A DNA stretch of 64,000 bases from Candidatus Bathyarchaeota archaeon (GCA_026014465.1 JAOZID010000010.1:1274303-1338302); one strand, 5' to 3'; shown: positions 42,888 to 52,187, numbered from the stretch's first letter. The notes: generated from the letters alone by a model not told the origin. Translations and numbers: made by a program.

Positions 42888-44591
42888 TTGCAAGCTAAAA
42901 GGGGCTGTGTGTTGGTGGAGCAGTTTAGGCGCAAAAAGTTTTGGCTGATTTGTTTTTTGCTGCTTCTTTGCTTGGGTGTAGCTCTTGGCGTAGCTAGCAT
43001 TTACCCCGTGTCAAGTGCACAGTTGCAGACGCGCACCCTAATTGATGACACTTTTAATTTGACGGCTTTGGAAACTTATCGGCAAGGCTTAGGGAGCTTT
43101 CATGGAAACGAAAACCTCACCCTACACGTCAGCAAACCCGACGCTTTTCCCGTTAACTTTTCGCTTATAACTTACGGAGGCTCCCAGTACTCCGCCGTCT
43201 TAAACTCTAGCCTTGACTACTCGTTTTGTGCAGGAGCAGACTACTACGAAGCCGTCTTCACCTCTGGCAACACATCTTTTACAACCCTGCATCTGCAAGT
43301 GCTTGCCACAAACCCCGCGACAACGTACCCTCTCTCTTGGCTGGGCGGCTTTGCTAAAGCCCTGTTCTTTGTTGGTTTAGCCGCTACCCTGACGCTTTTA
43401 ATGCTGCCGTACCTGCGCAAATCCACTTTCCCCAAGACCCCAAGAAGCTTGTTGCCTGCTCTGGACAATAAGGGGCGTAGGCGACTGCAGGTTTTCGTGG
43501 TTGCCTCGCTGGTGTTTTGGCTGCTGCTTTTGGCGGCAAACAGTCACCCGTTGGCGACGTTTGAGGACTGGTACACTGACAGCGCACGACATCCCTACTC
43601 CGCCAACCTGTTCACCAAAGTTGGCTTCTCCATCTTTGATACTTCACTGGGTGGACTCTCTAGCATGGATGATTCCTACTTCAAGTTCGTAACTTGGCCT
43701 GAGATGCCGCATTTGTATCCCGTGGGCAGTGTCTTTTTGTTCTTGCCTTTTGGGGCGTTGCTGGAAAACGGCGCGTCACAGGCGTTGGTTTTCAAGTTGG
43801 TGATGGCGGTTTTGCTTTTGTTTGCTCACGTGTGCTTGTACATGTTTTTGAAGCAGTTTTCACGGCTGGACGTAGAATTTGTTTTGAAAGCTGTGGGTGT
43901 TTACCTGTTTTATGTGGTGCTGGTTGTTTATGCGGCAAATGGCATGTTTGAAGCTGTGCCCTTGCTGTTTTTGCTGCTGGGTTTGGGTATGTTTTTGCAG
44001 GAACGCTACGACGTTTTCTTGCTGTTGGTGGCAGTTGCGGTGACTTTCAAGTATCAGGCGGGCATCTTTTTGTTTCCCTTAGTCTTTGTTGGGCTTGTTG
44101 GGCTCTTGCACAAAAACGCGCTTTCAAGCATTTTGAGAAGCAAGGTGCTCTGGGCAGCAGCAGGCTTAATTGTTGTTGATTTGTTTACTGCATATTTGAG
44201 TGCGCACTTCTTGCTTAGCGCGCGCCCAGAGCTGGTGTTAAACGGCGTGAACGCTTTTAGTCCCCACGCGCAAATTCCGTGGATGCTCCAAGCATTTGCT
44301 GTGCTCTTGTTTTTAGCAGCCACAACCGCCACCGCCCTTTACCTCTCAAACCAAAACCGCTTAGCCTCCCTGCTTGTCTTATTCTCTTTGGTGCCCTCCT
44401 TGACCATGCCCTACTTCCAATCATGGTACCTGTGCTTCTTCTTCGTGTACCCCCTGCTTCCCATGCAAAAACGCGCCCTCCAAGCAACCCTGCTGTGGGT
44501 AGCCTTTGCTGTTGTGGTGTTAGCGTTTGGCGGGGTAGCCTTCAACCCGCTTTACCTGCTCGACAACATCCGCCACGTCCTAAACCTCTAA
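42888..44591 (+). CDS. Multi-spanning membrane protein, probable GT-C glycosyltransferase
   Basis: A 567-residue protein: an N-terminal helix (about 19-36), an outer domain to about 145, then roughly ten transmembrane helices. The first outer loop of the membrane part, FEDWYTDSARHPYSANLF, and DDSYFKFVTWPEMPHLYPVG contain the Asp and His residues expected of polyprenyl-phosphate-sugar-dependent GT-C enzymes. No closer family is recognised. It follows the DPM1-like gene, which supports a role in glycan transfer outside the cell. TTG start; other starts within the first 12 residues are possible. Confidence 0.68.
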   Translation: MQAKRGCVLVEQFRRKKFWLICFLLLLCLGVALGVASIYPVSSAQLQTRTLIDDTFNLTALETYRQGLGSFHGNENLTLHVSKPDAFPVNFSLITYGGSQYSAVLNSSLDYSFCAGADYYEAVFTSGNTSFTTLHLQVLATNPATTYPLSWLGGFAKALFFVGLAATLTLLMLPYLRKSTFPKTPRSLLPALDNKGRRRLQVFVVASLVFWLLLLAANSHPLATFEDWYTDSARHPYSANLFTKVGFSIFDTSLGGLSSMDDSYFKFVTWPEMPHLYPVGSVFLFLPFGALLENGASQALVFKLVMAVLLLFAHVCLYMFLKQFSRLDVEFVLKAVGVYLFYVVLVVYAANGMFEAVPLLFLLLGLGMFLQERYDVFLLLVAVAVTFKYQAGIFLFPLVFVGLVGLLHKNALSSILRSKVLWAAAGLIVVDLFTAYLSAHFLLSARPELVLNGVNAFSPHAQIPWMLQAFAVLLFLAATTATALYLSNQNRLASLLVLFSLVPSLTMPYFQSWYLCFFFVYPLLPMQKRALQATLLWVAFAVVVLAFGGVAFNPLYLLDNIRHVLNL

Positions 44592-44668
44592 GCTGCGGTT
44601 TGGGTGTAGGTGCCCAAAGAGCTTAATTGTTAATCTGCTAAAGTAACTCACGTGGTGGCGGAGAAAAA

Positions 44669-45910
44669 TTGTCTTCTCGTGAATACGTTTACAAGCGTTT
44701 CTGCGATTTCTACCGTACCTCCAAGAACATTTTGCCGCCGCCCAGCGCATTTAACCAGCGCGAGTTTGGGTTTTTACTCTTCAAAGAACGTGTCATGGTA
44801 CGCCACAAAAGCTTCGCCAACCACCAAGCGCTCTTATCATTTGCCAAAGACCGCATCCCCTCTGATGTCTACTACTCCTCCGCTTACTACGAAAACCCCG
44901 CCGCGTCCATGGAAAAAAAAGGGTGGCAAGGAGCCGACCTAGTTTTTGATATTGATGCTGACCACATCCCCACGAGCTGCAACAAAATCCACGACGCCTG
45001 GACATGCGCCAACGCCGAATGCGGTTTTAGCGGCAAAGGCATAACCCCTGAAGCGTGCCCCTTGTGTGGCGGCGTAAAGTTTGAGGTTAAAACTTGGGCA
45101 TGCGAGCTTTGCATAGACACTACCCGTGATGAAACCCGCAAACTTTTAGATATGCTGCAAAACGATTTTGGCTTTGCTGAGCATGAGTTGCACACGTTTT
45201 TTTCAGGACACCGCGGCTACCATATTCACGTGGAGAGCGAAGCTGTCAAAGGCTTGGATGCTATGGCGCGCAAAGAAATCGTGGACTACGTTTCAGGTAT
45301 CGGTTTGTCTTTGCCTGGGAAGGGCAAGCGTGGCGGGAAGGGAAAGCGAAAACCCGCGCCAGCGAAAGGGTTTGTTTTGAGTGATTATGGTTGGAATCGG
45401 CGTTTGAAGTTGGGTATGCGCCGTTTTTTGCAGACTGCGTCTAAGGAAGCTTTGGTGGAGCTTGGGTTGAAACGTAACGCGGAGGCTATTTTGAATAACA
45501 AGGACGCCATTTTGAAGCTTTGTGTAGAGAAGAATTTGTGGGACAGCATCAAAGGCGTTAGCGTGGAGAGTTGGAGCAAGCTTTTAGAGTACATAAAAAC
45601 TCAAGAGGCGCCCCAAATCGACACTGTAGTTACCAGTGACATCCACCGCCTCATACGTGCCACAGGCACCCTGCACGGCAAAACCGGCATGCTCAAAGTC
45701 GAGTTCCCCATCAACGAGTTGGACAGTTTTGACCCGTTCGTGGGAGCAGTAGCTTTTAAAGAGGGCACCGCTAAAGTTTGGGTCTGGGATGCGCCGCAGT
45801 TTAGCCTGATGGGACAAACTTTTGGTCCCTTCAAAAACCAGGGTGTGGAGTTGCCTACGGCGGCTGCGGTGTTGCTTATCTGTAAGGGTAGAGCGAAGGT
45901 GCAAGAATAA
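44669..45910 (+). CDS. priS: DNA primase catalytic subunit PriS
   Basis: A 413-residue archaeo-eukaryotic primase small subunit. Metal-binding DIDAD is at 94-98; a zinc motif follows (CANAECGFSG and CPLCGG). FFSGHRGYHIHVES contains the SxH motif, and HRLIRATGTLHGKTGM is the nucleotide-binding element. It makes RNA/DNA primers in replication. TTG start. Overlaps the GINS gene by one base. Confidence 0.94.
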   Translation: MSSREYVYKRFCDFYRTSKNILPPPSAFNQREFGFLLFKERVMVRHKSFANHQALLSFAKDRIPSDVYYSSAYYENPAASMEKKGWQGADLVFDIDADHIPTSCNKIHDAWTCANAECGFSGKGITPEACPLCGGVKFEVKTWACELCIDTTRDETRKLLDMLQNDFGFAEHELHTFFSGHRGYHIHVESEAVKGLDAMARKEIVDYVSGIGLSLPGKGKRGGKGKRKPAPAKGFVLSDYGWNRRLKLGMRRFLQTASKEALVELGLKRNAEAILNNKDAILKLCVEKNLWDSIKGVSVESWSKLLEYIKTQEAPQIDTVVTSDIHRLIRATGTLHGKTGMLKVEFPINELDSFDPFVGAVAFKEGTAKVWVWDAPQFSLMGQTFGPFKNQGVELPTAAAVLLICKGRAKVQE

Positions 45911-46482
45911 TGTATGATGAGCTTTACGCGGCGTGGCGCATAGAAGTTGAAGACACCGAACTAGATAGCTTGCCCTGCGATTTTTACACGCGACTAGCCG
46001 ATTACCTGCGACGCATCAAAGAAGAACTCCAACTCACAGACCAAAAAGGCATCAAAACCCGCCTGCTCGACCACGAACTAGAAAACGCCCAAAGCATGGC
46101 GCAAGAACTTATCCTAACCCGCTACCGCAAAATCATAAAACGCCTCGCCGCAGGAAAAAAAATCCCCCCCGACTCACTGCCAACCCAAGAAGCCCAACTA
46201 TGCAACGGCATAACCCCCTGCGCCTGCGAATACAACAAATTCGCCGCCACCATACTAAAAGGACACCTAACCAAACTTAGCGCTAAACCCGCACAGCAAG
46301 AAGAACCCCAAGCCACCTCCAACCGCGTCCTTTTACGCTTTGTAAAACCTGTACCCACCATCATCGGCTCCGACATGAAAAGCTACGGTCCCTTCATAGC
46401 CGAAGACGTCGCTGCGGTGCCCAAAGAAAACGCTAAAATTCTTGTTAAGCGTGGTCTTGCAAAGCCTGTTGAGCATGCGTAG
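45910..46482 (+). CDS. GINS complex subunit Gins51
   Basis: A 190-residue replication factor. The N-terminal helical A domain (YDELYAAWRIEVEDTELDSL onward) is followed by the small C-terminal B domain (VLLRFVKPVPTIIGSDMKSY, GPFIAEDVAAVPKENAKIL), the order that marks Gins51 (Sld5/Psf1) rather than Gins23. It works with MCM in the replicative helicase. Archaeal priS and gins51 are often neighbours, as here. Confidence 0.9.
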   Translation: MYDELYAAWRIEVEDTELDSLPCDFYTRLADYLRRIKEELQLTDQKGIKTRLLDHELENAQSMAQELILTRYRKIIKRLAAGKKIPPDSLPTQEAQLCNGITPCACEYNKFAATILKGHLTKLSAKPAQQEEPQATSNRVLLRFVKPVPTIIGSDMKSYGPFIAEDVAAVPKENAKILVKRGLAKPVEHA

Positions 46483-47488
46483 CCCGCGGCGGTTTGGTTT
46501 TTCTGATTTTTCGCCACAGGTTTTGCGCAACCAAAATTATTAGCGGATACGCGACAATCCATGCGACGGCGTAGAGTGGTCCGTAGTAGAAGTGGAACAT
46601 GTCTATGTTGCCGCCTTGCATGCCTATGAGGAAAATGTTGACGATTCGCAGGGCGTTTATGGTGTAGGTGACTGCGGCTCCGAAGATGAAGTAGCCGAGT
46701 TTGGCTTTCCATGAGAGGGGCATGCGTTTTAGGAATAGTAGTATGGTGACGGTGAATATGAGAAAGCTTTCGATGCCTGCGCAGGGCCACGCGACGGCGA
46801 AGGTTGCGGTGGTTGCGGGGTTGGCGGGGTCGGTGGCGGTTAGGTGGGGCATGCTGCCTTGCAAATCGCTTCCGACGTAGTTTATAGCTGTGGTGTATCC
46901 CATGAGGTTTAGTATGGCGGCTGCGTACGCGGTGGTGGTGGGCACTAAGATTTGAAATGGCGTGAACTGTCCGTAGGGGAATATGTTGTCGATTGTGTAG
47001 AGTGTTCCAACTATGATTAGGAAGAATATGGGTAAGGCGAGCGATTTTATGCCTTTGAACCCAAAAACTAGAAAGGCAACGGCGGCGAAAAGCCCCGCGA
47101 AGACTAGGTATTCTACTGAGAGGGGCATGGAGCTTGCCCATGTTATGTCGTTTTGGATTGACAAATCAGTTATGGCTTGGTTTAACCCAAAATAAAATGA
47201 CCACGCCACGTACAGCACAGGCAAAACGGCGACAACTCCCAAAGCTACGGTTCGCACGGAAAACTTTGCAAACTTTTTTGGCTGCAGCTCCTCCCAACCC
47301 AAAAACAACTCCAAACAAACCAGCCAGATGAAAAACAGCTGAAACGTTCTGCCCTTCCACATCAACTCAAACGATGATGCATCTAAAAAGTACAGCCACA
47401 AAAACGCAGCAGCAAACACAACAACAGGCAAAAGCTTCAAAAACAAAACCCAGCGCGCCTCAAGCTTCCCCAAGATACCAACAACCAT
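46445..47488 (-). CDS. Archaeosortase/exosortase family membrane transpeptidase
   Basis: A 347-residue protein with about eight transmembrane helices. The catalytic set is visible: Cys236 in WPCAGIESFLIF, Arg281 in NALRIVNIFLI, and His299 in MFHFYYGPLY. Such enzymes cleave C-terminal sorting signals (PGF-CTERM type) and attach proteins to lipid. No substrate with such a tail is in the window. ATG at 47488 is chosen; the frame stays open to 47632, into repeat copy C, with unlikely Trp/Cys-rich sequence. The last 38 bp overlap the gins51 end, tail to tail. Confidence 0.85.
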   Translation of the reverse strand: MVVGILGKLEARWVLFLKLLPVVVFAAAFLWLYFLDASSFELMWKGRTFQLFFIWLVCLELFLGWEELQPKKFAKFSVRTVALGVVAVLPVLYVAWSFYFGLNQAITDLSIQNDITWASSMPLSVEYLVFAGLFAAVAFLVFGFKGIKSLALPIFFLIIVGTLYTIDNIFPYGQFTPFQILVPTTTAYAAAILNLMGYTTAINYVGSDLQGSMPHLTATDPANPATTATFAVAWPCAGIESFLIFTVTILLFLKRMPLSWKAKLGYFIFGAAVTYTINALRIVNIFLIGMQGGNIDMFHFYYGPLYAVAWIVAYPLIILVAQNLWRKIRKTKPPRATHAQQALQDHA

Positions 47489-47618
47489 TAAGCTCTGCCC
47501 TTCACGTACCGTACCTACATACCACCGCGTCCATCTAAAAACAATTACGCAACCACCCCAAACCAACCAGCCCCACCAAAAACAGCAACCACACCTCAAA
47601 ACCCTGCTTCTCACCACT

Positions 47619-47673
47619 CTATTAGGTTCCAAATTTTAATTGTATGCAGAAACGATAGGGGGAGGGGGGTCTG
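47619..47673 (+). repeat. Dispersed G-tract element, copy C
   Basis: CTATTAGGTTCCAAAT, TTTAATT, then GTATGCAGAAACGATAG and GGGGAGGGGGG ending TCTG. It differs from copy A only by two C-to-G changes and by the length of the G run. It points toward the ribosomal-protein operon, about 115 nt upstream of its TATA box. Confidence 0.75.
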
Positions 47674-47788
47674 TGAGGTGAAATTTTTGTGTTTGGCTTG
47701 TTTTTTGCTGTGGGAAACTTGGGGTTTTGCTGGTTTGGTGTCGCAACGGTGGTGCTTGTACAATTTAACGATGAAACGTGACGGTAAC

Positions 47789-47797
47789 GTTTATAAC
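47789..47797 (+). promoter_or_regulatory. TATA box of the ribosomal-protein operon
   Basis: GTTTATAAC about 45 nt before the rpl3 ATG. Confidence 0.5.
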
Positions 47798-47837
47798 TCT
47801 AATTTCTCATTGCTAACCTTCGCGAAGCGGAAGTACA

Positions 47838-48851
47838 ATGGGTCACCGAAAAACTCACGCTCCAAGACATGGTTCATTAGCTTATTTGCCTAGGCAACAT
47901 TCTAAACGTCCAGTTGCTCGTATTCGTTACTGGCCAAAAGTTGATGCTGAAGCGCCTACTCTCTTGGGCTTTGTTGGTTACAAGGCAGGCATGACGTATG
48001 TTTTTGCCATTGAAGATAAGAAACGTTCTCCTAACTTTGGTAAAGAGGTCATGCGTGCTGCTACTATTCTTGAAACTCCTCCTATTCTCGTGTGTGGTAT
48101 CCGTACATACACTAAGAACTTGTATGGGATGCAGCAGTTAACAGAGTGCTGGATGAAGAATCCTCCTGAACTGCTAGACCGCGCGCTTGTTCTCCCCGAA
48201 AGCTTCAACACCGAGGAGATGCTGCAGAAAATCCAAGATAACCTTGAGAAAACCGTGGCTGTACGCGCCATAATCGCTACTCAGCCATCTCAATCCAGCG
48301 TTCCACGCAAAAAACCTGAAATCACCGAAATCGAAATCGGCGGCGCAGACATCCCCAAACAGCTTGAATACGCCAAAAGCCTGCTGGGCAAAACCATAAC
48401 CGCCGAAGAAATCTTCAAAACCGGACAATACATCGACATCGCCGCCATAACAACAGGCAAAGGCTACCAAGGCCCAGTCAAACGTTGGGGCGTAACCAAA
48501 CTACAGCACAAAGGCCGCAAAACCAAACGTGGAATCGCCACTTTGGGTCCATGGAACCCCCACCACCTCATGTATTCTATCCCACGCGCTGGACAAATGG
48601 GTTACCACCAACGCATAGAATACAATAAACGCATACTCAAAATGGGCAGAGACGGCAGCGAAGTTAACGTTAAAGGCGGCTTCATACGCTACGGCGAAGT
48701 CCGGGCTCCTTACGTTGTAATCGAAGGCAGCGTTGCAGGCACAGAAAAACGTACTATCAAACTTCGGTTCCCCGCAAGACCCCCAACCGAAGCTCCCCAA
48801 GCACCCCCAGAAATCACTCACGTTTCGCTAGAATCTCCCCAAGGAAAATAA
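47838..48851 (+). CDS. rpl3: Ribosomal protein uL3
   Basis: A 337-residue archaeal/eukaryote-type L3: MGHRKTHAPRHGSLAYLPR at the start, then LLGFVGYKAGMTYV, GKGYQGPVKRWGV and RAGQMGYHQRIEYNK, the loop reaching the peptidyl-transferase centre. First gene of a ribosomal operon. Confidence 0.97.
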   Translation: MGHRKTHAPRHGSLAYLPRQHSKRPVARIRYWPKVDAEAPTLLGFVGYKAGMTYVFAIEDKKRSPNFGKEVMRAATILETPPILVCGIRTYTKNLYGMQQLTECWMKNPPELLDRALVLPESFNTEEMLQKIQDNLEKTVAVRAIIATQPSQSSVPRKKPEITEIEIGGADIPKQLEYAKSLLGKTITAEEIFKTGQYIDIAAITTGKGYQGPVKRWGVTKLQHKGRKTKRGIATLGPWNPHHLMYSIPRAGQMGYHQRIEYNKRILKMGRDGSEVNVKGGFIRYGEVRAPYVVIEGSVAGTEKRTIKLRFPARPPTEAPQAPPEITHVSLESPQGK

Positions 48852-48864
48852 TCGGTGAAAAACA

Positions 48865-49659
48865 ATGCTAACTCAAAAAACCGCGCAAATCTTTGACCTC
48901 GAAGGCAATCCATCAGGGAAACTTAACCTGCCTTCAGTGTTCGAAACTCCACTGCGACCTGACGTAATCAAACGCGCAGTTCTCTCAATACAATCACACA
49001 GAATCCAGCCCCAAGGCAGAGACCCCCTAGCTGGAAAACGAACCACCGCAGAATCACGTGGAACCGGCATGGGCATAGCCAGAATTCCCCGCGTAAAAGG
49101 AGGCGGCGGAAGAGCCGCGTTTGCTCCTGGAACCGTCGGCGGCAGGCAAGCTCATCCACCCCGTGCACAAACAATAATCACCAAAGAACTTCCCAAAAAA
49201 GAGAAACGCCTCGCTTTGCTCTCAGCTATAGCGGCGACTTCTCAAAAAGAAACCGTGCAAGCCCGCGGACACAAAATCGACGACGTCCCCGAGTTTCCCT
49301 TGGTTGTAGCTGACTCTTTTGAAGAGTTAACCAAAACCAAAGAAGTCGAAGAGACCCTGTCAAACTTGGGCGTTATCTTGGACGTCCAACGTGTACGTGA
49401 CAGCCGCAAAATCCGCGCAGGAAAAGGCAAGCACCGCGGCAGAAAAATGAAGCAAGCTGTTGGTCCGTTGATTGTGGTTTCACAAAACAAGGGCTTGATG
49501 GGAGCTGCAGGTAACCTGCCTGGCGTAGACGTCGTTGCGGTTGACAATCTTAATGCAGAGTTGTTGGCGCCTGGAACCCACCCTGGGCGATTGACCTTGT
49601 GGACAAACAGCGCCGTTGAGCAGCTTAGCACTCTTTACGAAAACGGAGAAGAAGCTTAA
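48865..49659 (+). CDS. rpl4: Ribosomal protein uL4
   Basis: A 264-residue L4 of archaeal type; the long internal loop RGTGMGIARIPRVKGGGG lines the exit tunnel. ATG 13 nt after rpl3; overlaps rpl23 by one base. Confidence 0.97.
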   Translation: MLTQKTAQIFDLEGNPSGKLNLPSVFETPLRPDVIKRAVLSIQSHRIQPQGRDPLAGKRTTAESRGTGMGIARIPRVKGGGGRAAFAPGTVGGRQAHPPRAQTIITKELPKKEKRLALLSAIAATSQKETVQARGHKIDDVPEFPLVVADSFEELTKTKEVEETLSNLGVILDVQRVRDSRKIRAGKGKHRGRKMKQAVGPLIVVSQNKGLMGAAGNLPGVDVVAVDNLNAELLAPGTHPGRLTLWTNSAVEQLSTLYENGEEA

Positions 49660-49919
49660 TGGACGCCCACGAAGTCATCTACTACCCCCTCATGACTGAA
49701 TCAGCCAGCTTAATGGTTGAAAAAGACAACAAACTCTTGTTCATCGTTAATTTGAAGGCAACAAAAGCTGACGTGAAAAAGGCAGTTGAAGAACTCTACG
49801 AAGTTAAAGCAGAAAAAATCACCATGCTCATAACTGCAAAGGGCATCAAAAAAGCCTTCGTCAAGCTAGCACCCGAACACCAAGCATCTGATGTTGCCAT
49901 AAAACTTGGAATACTCTAA
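49659..49919 (+). CDS. rpl23: Ribosomal protein uL23
   Basis: An 86-residue L23 (YPLMTESASLMVEKDNKLLF; ADVKKAVEELYEVKAEKI), normal archaeal length, at the tunnel exit. Confidence 0.96.
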   Translation: MDAHEVIYYPLMTESASLMVEKDNKLLFIVNLKATKADVKKAVEELYEVKAEKITMLITAKGIKKAFVKLAPEHQASDVAIKLGIL

Positions 49920-49939
49920 ACTATCTGGAGATGTAATTA

Positions 49940-50680
49940 ATGGGAAAAAGAATACGTGTTCAAAGACGCGGTCGCGGTGGCTCAACATACCAAGCCTCAA
50001 CTCACAAAAGAGTAGCCCCCGCCCAGTATCCAGTGTTGGCGCCAAAAGAATCCTTTGAAACCTCAACCCCCGGCGTCATAACCTCACTCATGCACGACCC
50101 TGGAAGAGGCGCACCCCTTGCTTTAATCAAATTCGAAGACAACACTTCCTGTCACATAGTAACCCCCGAAGGTGCCTATGAAGGCCAGCAAATACAGCTA
50201 GGTGGAAACGCCCCTGCAGAAGTTGGCAACATTTTGCCTTTGGGCAAAGTCCCTGAAGGTACTTTAGTGTGCAATATTGAGCTTCGCCCTGGTGACCGCG
50301 GCAAACTAGCCAAGTCCTCAGGCGCCTACGCCATAGTCGTTGCACACACTCCCCAAGGCGCCATGATAAAGCTTCCTTCAGGTCGTACCCGATACATTAA
50401 CGATTACTGCCTAGCCACTGTTGGCGTGGTTGCAGCTTCAGGACGCACTGAAAAACCGTTCCTAAAAGCAGGCGAAAAATTCCACCTCATGAAAGCCAAG
50501 GGTCACAAGTACCCACGCACCAGAGGACGCGCCATGATCTCTGCTGTACACCCCTACGGAAGCAGCAAACGCAGCGCACGCAAAGTAACCACCACTTCAC
50601 ACGGTGCACCCCCAGGACAAAAAGTCGGTTTGATTGCCGCTCGAGGTGCTGGGCAGAAAAAGAAACGGGCTATGCGTTAG
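49940..50680 (+). CDS. rpl2: Ribosomal protein uL2
   Basis: A 246-residue L2. MGKRIRVQRRGRGGSTYQAS at the start, and the conserved HPYGSSKRSARKVTTTSHGA region near the end, with the basic C-terminus that contacts the peptidyl-transferase centre. Confidence 0.97.
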   Translation: MGKRIRVQRRGRGGSTYQASTHKRVAPAQYPVLAPKESFETSTPGVITSLMHDPGRGAPLALIKFEDNTSCHIVTPEGAYEGQQIQLGGNAPAEVGNILPLGKVPEGTLVCNIELRPGDRGKLAKSSGAYAIVVAHTPQGAMIKLPSGRTRYINDYCLATVGVVAASGRTEKPFLKAGEKFHLMKAKGHKYPRTRGRAMISAVHPYGSSKRSARKVTTTSHGAPPGQKVGLIAARGAGQKKKRAMR

Positions 50681-50711
50681 GAAAGCGTTATAGCATAAAA
50701 AATGGAATGAG

Positions 50712-51125
50712 TTGAAAAATATGCGAAAAGAATTCCTGTACCGCGGTCATGCGCTTGAGACTTTGCAGGGCATGTCTATGGATGAGTTCATTAACTTGCT
50801 TCCTTCAAGGCAGCGCCGTAGCTTGCAGCGTGGTTTAACCCCTGAACAGCGTATACTGCTTGAGAAGCTGCGTGCAGCCAAAGAATCCCAAAAAGCAGGC
50901 AAAGAAGTCACCGTCAAGACTCACGTGCGCGACATGATTGTCTTGCCCGAGATGGTAGGCGTCAAAGTACATGTTCACAATGGCAAAGAATTTGTAGCCG
51001 TAGAAATCAAACCCGAAATGATTGGTCACTACATAGGTGAATTTGCTATAACAAACAGGCCAGTTCGTCATGGAACTCCTGGTATTGGTGCATCTCGTTC
51101 ATCAATGTATGTGCCGCTGAAGTAA
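50712..51125 (+). CDS. rps19: Ribosomal protein uS19
   Basis: A 137-residue S19 with the archaeal N-terminal extension ([32 protein letters not shown]) and the core [20 protein letters not shown], ending [22 protein letters not shown] at 50712 or ATG at 50721. In most archaea uL22 and uS3 follow; here eS24 does. Confidence 0.95.
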   Translation: MKNMRKEFLYRGHALETLQGMSMDEFINLLPSRQRRSLQRGLTPEQRILLEKLRAAKESQKAGKEVTVKTHVRDMIVLPEMVGVKVHVHNGKEFVAVEIKPEMIGHYIGEFAITNRPVRHGTPGIGASRSSMYVPLK

Positions 51126-51147
51126 CACAGTTAAGCAGGTAGAAAGC

Positions 51148-51450
51148 ATGCAAGTTAAAATAGTCTCCAAGAAAGAAAATCCTCTTATGAAGCGTAAAGA
51201 GGTAAAGTTTGAGGTAGACCATGTTCAGGGTAAGACTCCTGAACGTTTGGCTATTAAGCGTTCACTTGCCGTTGAGCTTCAGGTAGCTGAAAACTTGGTT
51301 TTCGTCAAAAACATGAAAACCATGACAGGCACAGGAACCGCTGTTGGCGTAGCAAACGCATACCAAACCGAGGAATACGCAAAATACATTGAACCTGACT
51401 ACATCATCAAACGAAACACTGAGAAACCAAAGGAAGAGGCGCAAGAGTAA
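51148..51450 (+). CDS. rps24e: Ribosomal protein eS24
   Basis: A 100-residue S24e (VKIVSKKENPLMKRKEVKFE; YIKRNTEKP-type tail). Placed 22 nt after uS19 in one operon, an unusual junction between the S10-type cluster and the S24e-S27ae pair. Stop overlaps the next start. Confidence 0.94.
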   Translation: MQVKIVSKKENPLMKRKEVKFEVDHVQGKTPERLAIKRSLAVELQVAENLVFVKNMKTMTGTGTAVGVANAYQTEEYAKYIEPDYIIKRNTEKPKEEAQE

Positions 51451-51680
51451 TGTCCAAAAAACCAGGAAAACCCCAACAGAAAGGCGGCGACAAACCTGCT
51501 GCTAAAGCTGCAAAAAACAAAGGCGGCGACAGCGTAAGCGTCCTATACAAGATTGAAGGCGACAAAGTAACTAGGCAACGTCCAACGTGCGAACGCTGTG
51601 GACCTGGCTATTTCATGGCTGACCACCACGACCGTTACACCTGCGGTCACTGCGGCTTCACAAGGTACAAGCGTGCATAA
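51450..51680 (+). CDS. rps27ae: Ribosomal protein eS31 (S27ae)
   Basis: A 76-residue protein: a Lys/Gly-rich N-terminal tail, then the zinc ribbon CERCGPGYFMADHHDRYTC with CGHCGF. ATG overlaps the eS24 stop by one base. Confidence 0.94.
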   Translation: MSKKPGKPQQKGGDKPAAKAAKNKGGDSVSVLYKIEGDKVTRQRPTCERCGPGYFMADHHDRYTCGHCGFTRYKRA

Positions 51681-51734
51681 TTATAGCGCACTCTTAAATC
51701 CTAGTGCGGCTTGATATTTCTTTGTTGGTGTGCC

Positions 51735-52160
51735 ATGATAAAGGTCAACGTTGCCATAACGAATGTTTCCGCTGAACGTTTTTGGGATGTTAGAAAGCCT
51801 GTTCCCAACATACAGATAAGCACTAACATCAATGTTATCAGCATGGAAAAAAAGTCTGAAGGCTCTCTTGAAGTGCCTTTTGTTTTAACCATAAATTATA
51901 ATCCTTCTGTCTCGCAGTTAAGCCTCAAAGGCAGCGCATACGTACAAGGAGACAACAAAGAAATCAACGAAGTCCTCCAAAGCTACGAACAGAAAAAACC
52001 CCCACCACCAATTATACTCCAATCAATATCAAACGTCGTCTTCGTAGAATCCGTCCTAATCTCACGCATAATCGGCGTCCCCCCACCAATTCCCCTACCT
52101 ATGATTCCCAACGCAAAAAAGCCTGACGCAAAACCCGACACAAGCGACTACAGCCGATAA
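51735..52160 (+). CDS. Conserved beta-rich protein, possible SecB-like fold
   Basis: A 141-residue protein. It is predicted mostly beta strands (EVPFVLTINYNPSVSQLSLK; GSAYVQGDNKEINEVLQSYE) followed by a hydrophobic segment ending GVPPPIPLPMIP. The order (antiparallel sheet, long helix, closing Pro-Pro-Ile-Pro-Leu-Pro) recalls SecB-type chaperones, but I cannot confirm the family. ATG at 51735, with GGTG upstream. Follows the ribosomal operon; convergent with the kinase at 52183. Confidence 0.6.
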   Translation: MIKVNVAITNVSAERFWDVRKPVPNIQISTNINVISMEKKSEGSLEVPFVLTINYNPSVSQLSLKGSAYVQGDNKEINEVLQSYEQKKPPPPIILQSISNVVFVESVLISRIIGVPPPIPLPMIPNAKKPDAKPDTSDYSR

Positions 52161-52172
52161 ACCTGCCTACCG

Positions 52173-52187
52173 CTTTTCCTTTTTACT
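52173..52187 (+). terminator. T-rich terminator between convergent genes
   Basis: CTTTTCCTTTTTACT after the 51735 gene, reaching the stop of the 52183 gene. Confidence 0.4.

Larger units (their letters stand above)
47489..47837. other. 349-bp divergent gap with repeat copy C and rpl3 promoter
   Basis: Holds the upstream region of the archaeosortase gene, copy C of the dispersed element (47619-47673), a T/G-rich stretch to about 47765, and the TATA box before rpl3. Confidence 0.55.

Noticed and set aside
47489-47632. N-terminal extension of the archaeosortase
   Set aside because: The extra 48 codons are Trp/Cys/Arg-rich, run into repeat copy C, and precede a good ATG that begins the first membrane region.
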